A stretch of DNA of 64,000 nucleotides from Streptomyces sp. AC555_RSS877 (lineage in GTDB: Bacteria; Actinomycetota; Actinomycetes; Streptomycetales; Streptomycetaceae). Numbering within the stretch: the stretch's first letter is position 1; every line of letters begins with the position of its first letter. A program made the translations under genes and the position numbers. Below are positions 15,498-24,864 of this stretch, piece by piece. Location of the stretch: positions 186,001 through 250,000 of the forward strand of contig NZ_JAGMUK010000183.1 in the NCBI RefSeq assembly GCF_019049245.1, written 5' to 3'. The notes beneath the pieces are model-generated. The model did not search any database and had not been told where the DNA came from. It worked only from the letters and a program-made list of their open reading frames with translations.

Positions 15498-15872
15498 TCA
15501 CAGGCTCCACCGGCGCAGTTCCTGGGCGATGTCGTACACGGACGCCTCGCCGCTCTTGACCAGGCGGGCCAGTTCCCGCACCTGCTCGGGCGAGGTGACG
15601 ACCTTGAGGCCGCTGGCGACGAGATAGGCGTACGCGACGGCGCAGGCGAACAGGGCGTTGGAGCGCTCCAGGGCCGGGACGTGGATGAGGAGTTGGAGCA
15701 GCGCGGCGGCACGCGCGTGCGGGCTGTCGTAGACGGGGACGTCGAATATCTGCGCCTCATGGCGCGCGACGGCGGCGACGAGCGCGCCCCAGTCGGTGAC
15801 CTGGGGGTCGCCCGGGGTCTTGTGTTCGGCGACCATGAGGAGCCAGGCGAGGTCGATCCGGAGGGTGCTCAA
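15498..15872 (-). CDS. Fic/Doc-like toxin of a type II toxin-antitoxin pair (degenerate active site)
   Basis: A 124-residue Doc-type Fic protein. Doc toxins phosphorylate EF-Tu using the HxFx(D/E)xNK(R) loop. Here the corresponding stretch is His64-Val-Pro-Ala-Leu-Glu-Arg-Ser-Asn (LLIHVPALERSNALFA): the His is present, but the phosphate-binding spacing differs from the canonical motif. The helices before and after (ARAAALLQLLIH, AVAYAYLVASGL) fit the Fic fold. The gene begins four bases after the RHH antitoxin's stop, the standard antitoxin-first order. This variant may belong to a divergent Streptomyces Doc family or be an inactive relic. Confidence 0.8.
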   Translation of the reverse strand: MSTLRIDLAWLLMVAEHKTPGDPQVTDWGALVAAVARHEAQIFDVPVYDSPHARAAALLQLLIHVPALERSNALFACAVAYAYLVASGLKVVTSPEQVRELARLVKSGEASVYDIAQELRRWSL

Positions 15873-15876
15873 GGGA

Positions 15877-16152
15877 TCAGCGGCGACCTTCGCGGGAGCT
15901 CTCGTGCCCGTCCACCACCGCCGGCTCCACCCGGACGGGGGTACCCCCGTCCAACTCCTCGGCGAACACGGACTCGTACTGCTTCATGAAGTCGGCGGCG
16001 GCCTCCACGAAGGTGTGCCCGACCTCGCCGGCGTCCTGCCTGACCAGTTCCTCTATGTAGCGGTTGACGCTCATGCCGCGGGCCTGGGCGCGTTCGCGGG
16101 CGGCGCGGGCGGTGCCCTCGTCGACACGCACGTTCAGCTGGGTCTTGGCCAT
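15877..16152 (-). CDS. Ribbon-helix-helix antitoxin partner of the Fic-like toxin
   Basis: A 91-residue protein. Residues 1-40 make an Arc/MetJ-type ribbon-helix-helix: the strand TQLNVRVDEGTARAA, followed by RARGMSVNRYIEELVRQD. The C-terminal half (about 45-91, acidic, EAAADFMKQYESVFAEELDGG) is presumably the segment that wraps the toxin. The toxin follows after four bases. A perfect 20-bp palindrome directly in front of the start is the likely autoregulatory operator. ATG 16152 has only a short GAAG site, and that site abuts the palindrome. Confidence 0.85.
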   Translation of the reverse strand: MAKTQLNVRVDEGTARAARERAQARGMSVNRYIEELVRQDAGEVGHTFVEAAADFMKQYESVFAEELDGGTPVRVEPAVVDGHESSREGRR

Positions 16153-16160
16153 GCTTCGAA

Positions 16161-16180
16161 GCTAGCGCCCGGGCGCTAGC
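16161..16180. promoter_or_regulatory. Perfect 20-bp palindrome: operator of the RHH/Fic module
   Basis: GCTAGCGCCCGGGCGCTAGC is its own exact reverse complement. It ends nine bases before the antitoxin start, so a bound RHH tetramer would cover the promoter and ribosome-binding region. RHH antitoxins typically bind such symmetric operators. Confidence 0.75.
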
Positions 16181-16361
16181 AGCCGCAAGAGGCTCCGCCG
16201 CGGGCGGAAAGGTGCCCCTTACACCGGTATCAGGGACCCGACCTGCGGCGGAGGGCGACTCGGCCCCACGAGGGATACCGAGTGTGGGCCGGATCACACT
16301 ACCCTCGGCCAGGACGACCAGTGCGTGACAGCCAGGAGCGACCAGAAGCGAGGAGACAGCC

Positions 16362-17195
<834 letters not shown>

Positions 17196-17199
17196 TCCC

Positions 17200-19767
17200 G
17201 TGCTGAAGGCGACGCTCCGCAGCTTCCTCGCCCACAAGGGGCGGCTGATGCTCTCCGCTCTGGCCGTCGTCCTGTCCGTGGCGTTCGTCGCGGGCAGCCT
17301 GATCTTCTCCGACACGCTCAGCCGGACCTTCGACCGGCTGTTCGCCACGACCGCGCCCGACGTCACCGTCAGCCCGAAGGAGAACCTCGACGAGGCGGTG
17401 CCGTCCGGCACGACGGCCACCCTGCCCGCCGAGCTCGCGGCCCGCGTGGCCCGGATCGACGGGGTCGCCGCCGCGCGTTCGGACGCCGAGGTCGAGAACA
17501 TCACCGTCGTCGACGACGAGAACGAGTCCGTCGGCCCGACCACCGGTGCCCCCACCATCGGCACCGACTGGAACCCGGACGAGCGCAGCCCGGTGGAGCT
17601 CACCTCCGGCCACGCCCCGCGCGGACCGGCCGAGGCGATGCTCGACTCGGAGACCGCCGACCGCAAGGACGTGCGGATCGGCGACACGCTCACCGTGATC
17701 GCGGGCCCGGGCTCCTTCAAGGTCGAGGTCGTCGGCATCGCCACCTTCACCACCACCAACCCCGGTGCCGCACTGCTCTTCCTCGACCCCGAGACCGCGC
17801 AGGACAAGCTCCTGGGCGACGCCAAGGCCGCCACCAGCATCTCGGTCGACGCTGACGAGGGCGTCAGCGACGCATCGCTGAAGCAGCGCGTGGCCGCCGC
17901 GCTCGGCGCCGACACCTACGACTACCGGACCGCCGACGAGCAGGCCGAGTCGGACGTCGAACAGCTCGGCGGATTCCTCGACATCATCAAGTACGTCATG
18001 CTCGGCTTCGCCGGCATCGCCACGCTGGTGGGCGTCTTCCTCATCGTCAACACCTTCTCGATGCTGATCGCCCAGCGGACCCGCGAGCTGGGCCTGCTGC
18101 GCGCGCTGGGCGCCGACCGGCGCCAGGTGCGCCGCTCGGTCCTCACCGAGGCAATGCTGCTCGGCCTGGTCGGCTCCACGCTGGGCCTGGCCACCGGCAT
18201 CGGGCTCGCCGCCGGGCTCATCCAGCTGATGAACGCGCTCGGCATGAACATCAAGGCCGGCGAGATGGTCATCGGCTGGAGCACGCCGGTCGCGGCGTAC
18301 GTGGTCGGCGTCGGCGTCACCTTCGTCGCCGCCTACCTCCCGGCCCGGCGCGCGGCGGGCGTCTCACCGATGGCGGCCCTCTCGGACGCCGAGATCGCCG
18401 GGATCGGCAAGCCCCTCAGGACGCGGGCGATCGTCGGCGGTGTCGTCGGAGTGCTCGGCGCGGCCGCGCTCGTCGGCTGCGTCACCTCGTCGGAGACCGG
18501 TTCGGCGGCCTCCCTGCTGGGCCTCGGCATCATCCTGACCCTCCTCGCCACCGTGATCGCGGGCCCGCTGCTGGTGCGGCCGGTGATCCGGGTGCTCGGC
18601 GGCGCCTTCCCGGCGCTGTTCGGGCCCGTCGGCCGGATGAGCCAGCGCAACGCCCTGCGCAATCCCCGCCGCACCGGAGCCACCGCGGCCGCGCTGATGG
18701 TGGGCCTGGCCCTGGTGGGCGGGATGTCGGTGGCGAGCGCCTCCATGAGCGAGTCCTTCGACCGGCAGATCGACGAGACGCTGGGCGCCGACTTCGTCGT
18801 GCAGAACGGCAACTTCCTGCCCTTCCCGCAGGAGGTCACCGACGCGGTGCGGGACACGGAAGGCGTGGGGCTCGTCGTACGGTCGCGGTTCACACCGATC
18901 GCCGTACGACTGCCGGACGGCGACCGGGTCGAGACGACCGCGGCGGCCTACGACCCGCAGCTCGACGAGGTCGCCAACATCACCTACGCGCAGGGCGACA
19001 CCGCGGCGGCGCTCGCGGACGGCCGGATCGCCATGGACCAGGACTTCGCGCGCGACCACGGCGTCCGGGTCGGCAGCGCGATCCCCGTCGAGTTCCAGGG
19101 CGGACGCACCACGGAACTGACCGTGGGCGCCCTCACCGACCAGGACGCCGCCGAGGGGTTCGGCACGCAGGGCGGCCTGTACTTCGGTCTGGCCACGCTG
19201 GAGAAGTTGGCGCCGGGCGCGCAGGACTCCACGCTGTACGTGAACGCGGCCTCCGGGACGAGCGCCGACGACCTGCGTGCGGGCCTGGAGCGGACACTCG
19301 ATCCGTATCCGCAGGTGCAGGTGCGCGACCTGGCCGACTACAAGGAACTCGTCCACGACCAGATCGCCGTGCTGCTCTACCTCGTGTACGCGCTGCTGGG
19401 GCTCGCGATCGTCATCGCGGTCCTCGGCGTGGTCAACACCCTTGCCCTGTCGGTCGTGGAGCGGACCCGGGAGATCGGGCTGCTGCGGGCCATCGGGCTC
19501 GCCCGGCGACAACTGCGCCGGATGATCCGGCTGGAGTCGGTGGTGATCGCGGTGTTCGGCGCGGTACTGGGCCTCGCTCTGGGGTTGGTGTGGGGGGTGT
19601 GCACCCAGCAGGTCCTGGCGTTGCAGGGCATGAACGCGCTCGCCATTCCGTGGGGCACCATCGTCGCGGTCGTCGTCGGCTCGGCGGTGGTGGGGGTCGT
19701 GGCGGCACTGCTGCCCGCGCTCCGTGCCTCCCGCATGAACGTGCTGGCGGCCATCGCGCACGAGTGA
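17200..19767 (+). CDS. ABC transporter permease with two FtsX domains
   Basis: An 855-residue membrane protein. The N-terminal helix (LMLSALAVVLSVAFVAGSLIF) is followed by a MacB-type periplasmic domain, then three helices (VMLGFAGIATLVGVFLIVNTF, LLGLVGSTLGLATGIGLAAGL, VAAYVVGVGVTFVAAYLPARRAA). A middle pair of helices and a second outer domain lead to a second three-helix FtsX unit with the QRTRELGLLRALG/ERTREIGLLRAIG cytoplasmic loops. This two-unit arrangement is standard for Streptomyces MacB-like exporters. GTG 17200 is four bases after the ATPase stop. The substrate may be a lipoprotein, peptide or antibiotic; nothing in the context decides. Confidence 0.92.
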   Translation: MLKATLRSFLAHKGRLMLSALAVVLSVAFVAGSLIFSDTLSRTFDRLFATTAPDVTVSPKENLDEAVPSGTTATLPAELAARVARIDGVAAARSDAEVENITVVDDENESVGPTTGAPTIGTDWNPDERSPVELTSGHAPRGPAEAMLDSETADRKDVRIGDTLTVIAGPGSFKVEVVGIATFTTTNPGAALLFLDPETAQDKLLGDAKAATSISVDADEGVSDASLKQRVAAALGADTYDYRTADEQAESDVEQLGGFLDIIKYVMLGFAGIATLVGVFLIVNTFSMLIAQRTRELGLLRALGADRRQVRRSVLTEAMLLGLVGSTLGLATGIGLAAGLIQLMNALGMNIKAGEMVIGWSTPVAAYVVGVGVTFVAAYLPARRAAGVSPMAALSDAEIAGIGKPLRTRAIVGGVVGVLGAAALVGCVTSSETGSAASLLGLGIILTLLATVIAGPLLVRPVIRVLGGAFPALFGPVGRMSQRNALRNPRRTGATAAALMVGLALVGGMSVASASMSESFDRQIDETLGADFVVQNGNFLPFPQEVTDAVRDTEGVGLVVRSRFTPIAVRLPDGDRVETTAAAYDPQLDEVANITYAQGDTAAALADGRIAMDQDFARDHGVRVGSAIPVEFQGGRTTELTVGALTDQDAAEGFGTQGGLYFGLATLEKLAPGAQDSTLYVNAASGTSADDLRAGLERTLDPYPQVQVRDLADYKELVHDQIAVLLYLVYALLGLAIVIAVLGVVNTLALSVVERTREIGLLRAIGLARRQLRRMIRLESVVIAVFGAVLGLALGLVWGVCTQQVLALQGMNALAIPWGTIVAVVVGSAVVGVVAALLPALRASRMNVLAAIAHE

Positions 19768-19813
19768 CGGAATCACGGCGCGTACTCAAGTCGCTTGCCG
19801 CTGAGGAGAGTTC

Positions 19814-20797
19814 ATGTCGCGTCCGTTCCGCTTCGGTGCCAGCATGATCGTCCCCGCGCCCGCCGAGGACTGGCGGGCCAAGTGCCGGCGGGCCGAGGAG
19901 CTCGGTTACGACGTGATCCTGGTCCCCGACCATCTCGGTATGGTCGCGCCCTTCCCGGCCCTGGTCGCGGCGGCGGAGGCGACCCAGGGGCCGCGGCTGG
20001 GCACGTTCGTGCTCAACGCCGGTTTCTGGAACCCCGCGCTGCTGGCCCGTGAGGTCGCCACGACCGACGCGCTGACCGGCGGGCGGCTGGAGCTAGGCCT
20101 CGGCACGGGATACGTCCAGGCCGAGCACGACACGGCCGGGCTGCCGTACGGCTCGCCGGGCGAGCGGGTCGACCATCTTTGGCGCACGATCGAGGAGTTG
20201 GAGCGCCTGCTCGGCTCCCCGGAGCTTGCCCACTCGCCACTTCGCCCGAGCGGGGAGATCCCCGGGCCGCGGCCGGCGCAGGCCCGGGTGCCGCTCATGG
20301 TCGGCGGCAACGGCGACCGCATGCTGCGACTCACCGCCGAGCACGCCGACATCGCGGCCTTCACCGGTGCGCGCCCGGTGCCCGGGGACACGGCGGGCAA
20401 GCTGTTGCCGATCACACCCGAGGAACTCGACGAGCGCGTGGCCCGGTACCAGGACCTGGCGAAGGGGCGCGCGGAGCCGGCCGAACGGAACCTCCTCATC
20501 CAACTGGTGGTGATCACCGACGACCCGGAGGCCGCCGTGCGGCCCCTCGTGGAGCGGGTGCCGGACCTGACCGTGGCGCAGGCCCTGGAACTGCCCCTCG
20601 TGCTGGCCGGCTCCCTGGAGGAGATCACCGCGAAGGTGCTGGCGCAGCGCGAGCGGTACGGGTTCTCCTATCTGACCGTGCTGGAGCCGTACATGGAGGC
20701 GTTCGCGCCGGTGGTCGCCCGGCTGCGGGGCCGACAACCGTCCGGATCCTGGAATTCCGCGTCCCGGTCCGGCGGGCGTGATGGGATTGCCGTATGA
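19814..20797 (+). CDS. LLM-class F420-dependent oxidoreductase
   Basis: A 327-residue luciferase-like TIM-barrel enzyme. Marks include FRFGASMIVPAP at the start, EELGYDVILVPDHLGM, TDALTGGRLELGLGTGYV (the core LLM motif) and PLMVGGNGDRMLRLTAEHADI. Such enzymes in actinomycetes use reduced coenzyme F420 or FMN to reduce or oxidise small molecules; the substrate is unknown. GAGGAGAG precedes ATG 19814. The last four bases overlap the start of the acetyltransferase gene (ATGA), so the two are translated together. Confidence 0.9.
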   Translation: MSRPFRFGASMIVPAPAEDWRAKCRRAEELGYDVILVPDHLGMVAPFPALVAAAEATQGPRLGTFVLNAGFWNPALLAREVATTDALTGGRLELGLGTGYVQAEHDTAGLPYGSPGERVDHLWRTIEELERLLGSPELAHSPLRPSGEIPGPRPAQARVPLMVGGNGDRMLRLTAEHADIAAFTGARPVPGDTAGKLLPITPEELDERVARYQDLAKGRAEPAERNLLIQLVVITDDPEAAVRPLVERVPDLTVAQALELPLVLAGSLEEITAKVLAQRERYGFSYLTVLEPYMEAFAPVVARLRGRQPSGSWNSASRSGGRDGIAV

Positions 20798-21219
20798 CCG
20801 ACCTGCGGATACGGGCCGCGACGCCCGACGACCTGGACACCGTGCTGGCCTTCTGGAAGGTGGCCGCCGAGGGGACGAGCATCAGCGACGACCGGGGCGG
20901 CGTGGAGCGGCTGGTCGCCCGCGACCCCGAGGCGTTGATCCTGGCCGAGCTCGACGGGGAGCTGGTCGGCACGGTGATCGCCGGCTTCGACGGCTGGCGC
21001 TGCCATCTGTACCGGCTCGCGGTCCATCCGGACCGCCGCCGCCGGGGCATCGGCGGCGCCCTGCTCACGGCCGCCGAGGAGCGTTTCGTACGGCTCGGCG
21101 GGCGCCGTGGGGACGCGATGGTGCTCACCCGCAACGAGACCGCGCACCACGCGTGGCGGGCCGCCGGGTACACGCCCGAGGAGAAGTGGCGGCGCTGGGT
21201 AAAGTCCCTCACGGACTAG
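20794..21219 (+). CDS. GNAT family N-acetyltransferase
   Basis: A 141-residue single-domain acetyltransferase. It begins LRIRAATPDDLDTVLAFW, and the acetyl-CoA-binding loop is LAVHPDRRRRGIGGALL (R/Q-x-x-G-x-G/A), followed by LTRNETAHHAWRAAGYTP. It is one of the small RimI-like GNATs; the acceptor is unknown. It overlaps the preceding F420-type oxidoreductase by four bases, suggesting a shared small-molecule pathway or merely operon packing. Confidence 0.88.
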   Translation: MTDLRIRAATPDDLDTVLAFWKVAAEGTSISDDRGGVERLVARDPEALILAELDGELVGTVIAGFDGWRCHLYRLAVHPDRRRRGIGGALLTAAEERFVRLGGRRGDAMVLTRNETAHHAWRAAGYTPEEKWRRWVKSLTD

Positions 21220-21379
21220 CTCCGGACCCTCAATCGCACTCTTTTACCCATCCTTTACCCTTGGTGGGCCACTCGGTCCTCCATGAAAGGTGTGAGCGTC
21301 CGCCCATGGGCGAGCCTCCCAGTACGCGACATCGCGCGATCCTCCCTGCCCTGTCCGACCATGGGACGGAGGTGACCCG

Positions 21380-22714
21380 ATGACAGAAGTGCTCTTGCTG
21401 CTGGTGGCGATCCTGCTCTCACTGGCCTGTGGCGCCTTCGTCGCCGCCGAGTTCTCGCTGACCACCGTCGAGCGCAGCGAACTGGAGCGCGCCGCGGAGC
21501 GCGGCGAGCGCGGCGCGGCCGGGGCCCTCAAGGCCGTACGGAGCCTGACCTTCCAGCTCTCCGGCGCGCAGCTCGGCATCACGGTCACCAACCTGGTGGT
21601 CGGCATGCTCTCCGAGCCGTCGATCGCCGCGCTGATCGCGGGCCCGCTGGAATCCATGGGCATCTCGCGCTCCACGGCGAGCTCGCTCGCCCTGGTGCTC
21701 GGCACCGCCCTGTCGACGGTCTTCCTGATGGTCGTCGGCGAGCTGGTGCCGAAGAACTGGGCAATCTCCTCGCCGCTGGCCGTGGCCAAGCGGGTGGGCA
21801 ACGCGCAGCGCTGGTTCAGCGCGGCGTTCCGCCCCTTCATCACCCACCTCAACAACACCGCCAACCGCGCGGTGCGGCTCTTCGGCCTGGAGCCCGCCGA
21901 GGAACTGGCCTCCGCGCGCGGGCCGCAGGAGCTGGCGGCGCTGGCCCGGTACTCCGCCCGGCAGGGCGCCCTGGAGGCGGACACCGCCGAGCTGTTCGTC
22001 CGGACGCTGAACCTGGCCGACCTGACCGCGGAGAACGTGATGACACCGCGCGTGCAGGTCATCGCCCTGGACGCGCAGGCGACCTGCGAGGACGTGGCGA
22101 ACGCCACCAGGGCGACGGGACTGTCCCGGTTCCCCGTCTACCGCGGCAACCTCGACTCGGTCGTGGGCACCGCGCACATCAAGGACGTCCTGGCGGTTCC
22201 CGCCGACCGCCGCCCCCGCGTCCCCGTCTCCGAGCTCATGCGTGAGCCGCTGCTGGTCCCGGAGTCCCTCACCGTCGACCGGCTCCTGGACCGGCTGGCC
22301 GGCAAACGCACGATGGCCGTGGTCATCGACGAGTACGGCGGTACGGCGGGCGTGGCCACGCTGGAGGACATCGTCGAGGAGGTCGTCGGCGAGGTACGGG
22401 ACGAGCACGACCCGCACGAGACGCCCGACCTGGCCCCCGCCGGCACCGACGACGACGGCCGCACCCTGTTCTCCGCGGACGGCTCCGCCCGCACCGACCA
22501 GCTCGCCCGCGTCGGCCTGAGGACGCCCGAGGGGCCGTACGAGACCCTGGCCGGACTCGTCGCGACGGAGCTCGGCCGCATCCCCGCCGTCGGTGACCGC
22601 ATCGAGGTCACGGGCTGGCGGCTGGACGTGGTGGACGCCTCGGGCCGCCGGGCCGCCCGGCTGCTGCTGCACGCACCGCTGAATGACGAGATGACGGAGG
22701 TGGAAGGCACGTGA
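21380..22714 (+). CDS. Hemolysin/CorC-CNNM family protein (DUF21-CBS-CorC_HlyC), first copy
   Basis: A 444-residue membrane protein. The DUF21/CNNM domain with about four helices covers 1-195 (LLLVAILLSLACGAFVAAEFSL at the start, then VTNLVVGMLSEPSIAALIAGPLE). Two CBS domains follow (about 215-340, with VMTPRVQVIALD and MAVVIDEYGGTAGVATLEDIVEEVVGE), then a CorC_HlyC transporter-associated domain. CNNM proteins export Mg2+ or Co2+ in characterised cases. GAGGTGA lies before ATG 21380. Its stop overlaps the GTG of the second copy by four bases. A direct repeat of TTTACCC, 11 bp apart, at 21243-21260 lies in the promoter region. Confidence 0.92.
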   Translation: MTEVLLLLVAILLSLACGAFVAAEFSLTTVERSELERAAERGERGAAGALKAVRSLTFQLSGAQLGITVTNLVVGMLSEPSIAALIAGPLESMGISRSTASSLALVLGTALSTVFLMVVGELVPKNWAISSPLAVAKRVGNAQRWFSAAFRPFITHLNNTANRAVRLFGLEPAEELASARGPQELAALARYSARQGALEADTAELFVRTLNLADLTAENVMTPRVQVIALDAQATCEDVANATRATGLSRFPVYRGNLDSVVGTAHIKDVLAVPADRRPRVPVSELMREPLLVPESLTVDRLLDRLAGKRTMAVVIDEYGGTAGVATLEDIVEEVVGEVRDEHDPHETPDLAPAGTDDDGRTLFSADGSARTDQLARVGLRTPEGPYETLAGLVATELGRIPAVGDRIEVTGWRLDVVDASGRRAARLLLHAPLNDEMTEVEGT

Positions 22715-23724
22715 CCGCCGTCCAGTTGCTGATCGGTCTGGCGACCCTCGTCGTCAACGCCTTCTTCGTGGGCGCCGAGTTCGCCCTGATCTCCGTGCGC
22801 CGCAGCCAGATCGAGCCCTACGCCGACCAGGGCGACCGGCGCGCGAAGAGCGTGCTGTGGGGGCTGCGGCACGTGTCCGCGCTGATGGCGGCCGCACAGC
22901 TCGGCATCACCCTGTGCACCCTGGTGCTGGGTGTGGTCGCAGAGCCGGCCATCGCGCATCTTCTGGAGCCGGCGTTCCACGCGATGGGCATGCCCACGAG
23001 CGCCGGGCACGCGGTCTCCTTCGTGATCGCGCTGACCCTGGCGACGTATCTGCACATGCTGCTCGGCGAGATGGTGCCGAAGAACATCGCGCTCGCCGAG
23101 CCGGTGCGCACCGCGCTGCTGCTCGGCCCGCCGCTGGTCGCCCTGTCCCGGGCGCTGCGCCCGGTGATCTTCACGGTCAACGCCTTCGCCAACGCCCTGC
23201 TGAAGCTGCTCAAGGTGGAGGTCAAGGACGAGGTCACGGCCACCTTCTCGGACGCCGAGCTGGCCCGGATCGTCCGGGACTCCGGCGAGGCCGGGCTGAT
23301 CGACGACCGTGCCCGGGAGCGGCTGCACGACGCGCTGGAGCTGGGGCGCAGGCCCGTGCGGGACGTCGTGCTCCCGCTGGACCGCGTCGCCTACGTGTAC
23401 CTGGGCGTGACACCCGAGCGGCTGGAGATGCTGTCGGCCGAGACCGGCTACTCCCGCTTCCCCGTGGTGGACGAGGGGCGCCGGATCACCGGCTACCTGC
23501 ATGTGAAGGACGCGCTCGACAAGATGCCGCGCGACCTGCCGTTCCAGCAGAGGGACATGCGGCCCATCGCCCGGATCCGGGAGAGCACGCCGCTGGACGA
23601 CGTGCTCACGGCGATGCGGGGCAGTCGTACGCACTTGGCTGCGGTGCTGGGCGCGGACGGGCGGCTGACCGGTCTGGTGACCATGGAGGACGTGCTGCGG
23701 GAGCTGTTCGGGCAGCGTGCGTGA
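22711..23724 (+). CDS. Hemolysin/CorC-CNNM family protein, second copy (no CorC_HlyC tail)
   Basis: A 337-residue paralogue of the preceding gene. The DUF21 domain spans about 1-190 (VNAFFVGAEFALISVRRSQIE, LGEMVPKNIALAEP) and two CBS domains lie at about 205-335 (VVLPLDRVAYVYLG, GRLTGLVTMEDVLRELFG). The C-terminal CorC_HlyC domain is missing. Such tandem long/short pairs are common in actinomycetes and may form heterodimers. It starts with GTG overlapping the upstream stop (GTGA), so the pair is translationally coupled. Confidence 0.92.
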   Translation: MTAVQLLIGLATLVVNAFFVGAEFALISVRRSQIEPYADQGDRRAKSVLWGLRHVSALMAAAQLGITLCTLVLGVVAEPAIAHLLEPAFHAMGMPTSAGHAVSFVIALTLATYLHMLLGEMVPKNIALAEPVRTALLLGPPLVALSRALRPVIFTVNAFANALLKLLKVEVKDEVTATFSDAELARIVRDSGEAGLIDDRARERLHDALELGRRPVRDVVLPLDRVAYVYLGVTPERLEMLSAETGYSRFPVVDEGRRITGYLHVKDALDKMPRDLPFQQRDMRPIARIRESTPLDDVLTAMRGSRTHLAAVLGADGRLTGLVTMEDVLRELFGQRA

Positions 23725-23840
23725 GCGGTTGACCGCGGCAGCGGGCGTGTGCTGTTCCATCGGTGGCTGTGACCGGTGAAGTGGGGGTGTCCGGGCCGAC
23801 CGACCGGCGGGTATGGCCCCGGGTTACCATCGCTGACGCC

Positions 23841-24623
23841 ATGCAGACGAACCCCACACACACCAGCCTGGTCGCGGTCGGCGACTCCTTCACCGAGGGC
23901 ATGTCGGACCTGCTGCCGGACGGCACCTACCGGGGCTGGGCCGACCTGCTCGCCGGGCGGATGGCCGCCCACTCCCCCGGCTTCCGGTACGCGAACCTCG
24001 CGGTGCGCGGCAAGCTGATCGGGCAGATCGTCGCCGAGCAGATCGACGTGGCGGCGGCCATGCAGGCCGACGTGGTCACGCTGGTCGGCGGGCTCAACGA
24101 CACGCTCCGCCCCAAGTGCGACATGGGGCGGGTACGCGCCCTGCTGACGGAGGCCGTGGAGCGGCTCGCCCCGTCCTGCAAGCAGCTGGTGCTGATGCGC
24201 AGCCCGGGGCGCCAGGGCCCGGTCCTGCAGCGTTTCCGGCCGCGCATGGAGGAGCTGTTCGAGTGTGTCGACGCTCTCGCCGCCCAGCACGGCGCCCTCG
24301 TCGTCGACCTGTACGGGGCGCCCTCGCTCGGCGACCCGCGGATGTGGGACGTGGACCGGCTGCACCTGACGGCGGAGGGCCACCGCCGGGTCGCCGAGGC
24401 GGTCTGGCAGGCGCTCGGCTACGAGCCCGAGGACACCGAGTGGCGCACGCCGCTGCCGCTCACCCTGCCGCCGGGCTGGGCCGCCCGCCGGGCCGCGGAC
24501 GTCCGGTTCGCCCGGCAGTACCTGCTGCCGTGGATCGCCCGCCGGCTGACGGGCCGCTCCTCGGGCGACGGACTGCCGCCGAAACGTCCCGACCTGCGGC
24601 CCTACGAGCGGCCGACTCAGTAG
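23841..24623 (+). CDS. SGNH/GDSL hydrolase family protein
   Basis: A 260-residue esterase-fold protein. Block I with the nucleophile is VAVGDSFTEG near 11-20, block III is GGLND near 81-85, and block V with the Asp-His pair is DRLHLTAEGH. No signal peptide is visible, so it is probably cytoplasmic. ATG 23841 is chosen over a longer in-frame start because a TACCAT -10 candidate sits at 23825-23830 and would give an almost leaderless transcript. Substrate unknown; many Streptomyces encode this exact family as a stand-alone gene. Confidence 0.87.
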   Translation: MQTNPTHTSLVAVGDSFTEGMSDLLPDGTYRGWADLLAGRMAAHSPGFRYANLAVRGKLIGQIVAEQIDVAAAMQADVVTLVGGLNDTLRPKCDMGRVRALLTEAVERLAPSCKQLVLMRSPGRQGPVLQRFRPRMEELFECVDALAAQHGALVVDLYGAPSLGDPRMWDVDRLHLTAEGHRRVAEAVWQALGYEPEDTEWRTPLPLTLPPGWAARRAADVRFARQYLLPWIARRLTGRSSGDGLPPKRPDLRPYERPTQ

Positions 24624-24864
24624 CCCGGCCTGCCCTGCGGGTGGCACGCGGGCGGAGCTCATGGCGAAGTGCCGGTCGTGTCAGCCGGAGCGGCCGGACC
24701 TCCTGGACACGGTGGCGTGGTCGCGCGGGAGGGCGCCCACCTGCGGGTGGGCCAAAGTTGTGGGCCGCGAAGGTGCCGGCCGGCCTCGCCGCGGCGCTCT
24801 CGTAGGTTCCGACGAACACACCCGCGGCGCTGGCCTGCAGGAATCGCCAGTAGAATCCGTCCAC

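Noticed and set aside
24661..24864. Upstream in-frame extension of purB
   Set aside because: The added residues are not PurB-like, and a TAGAAT -10 lies inside the extension just before GTG 24865.
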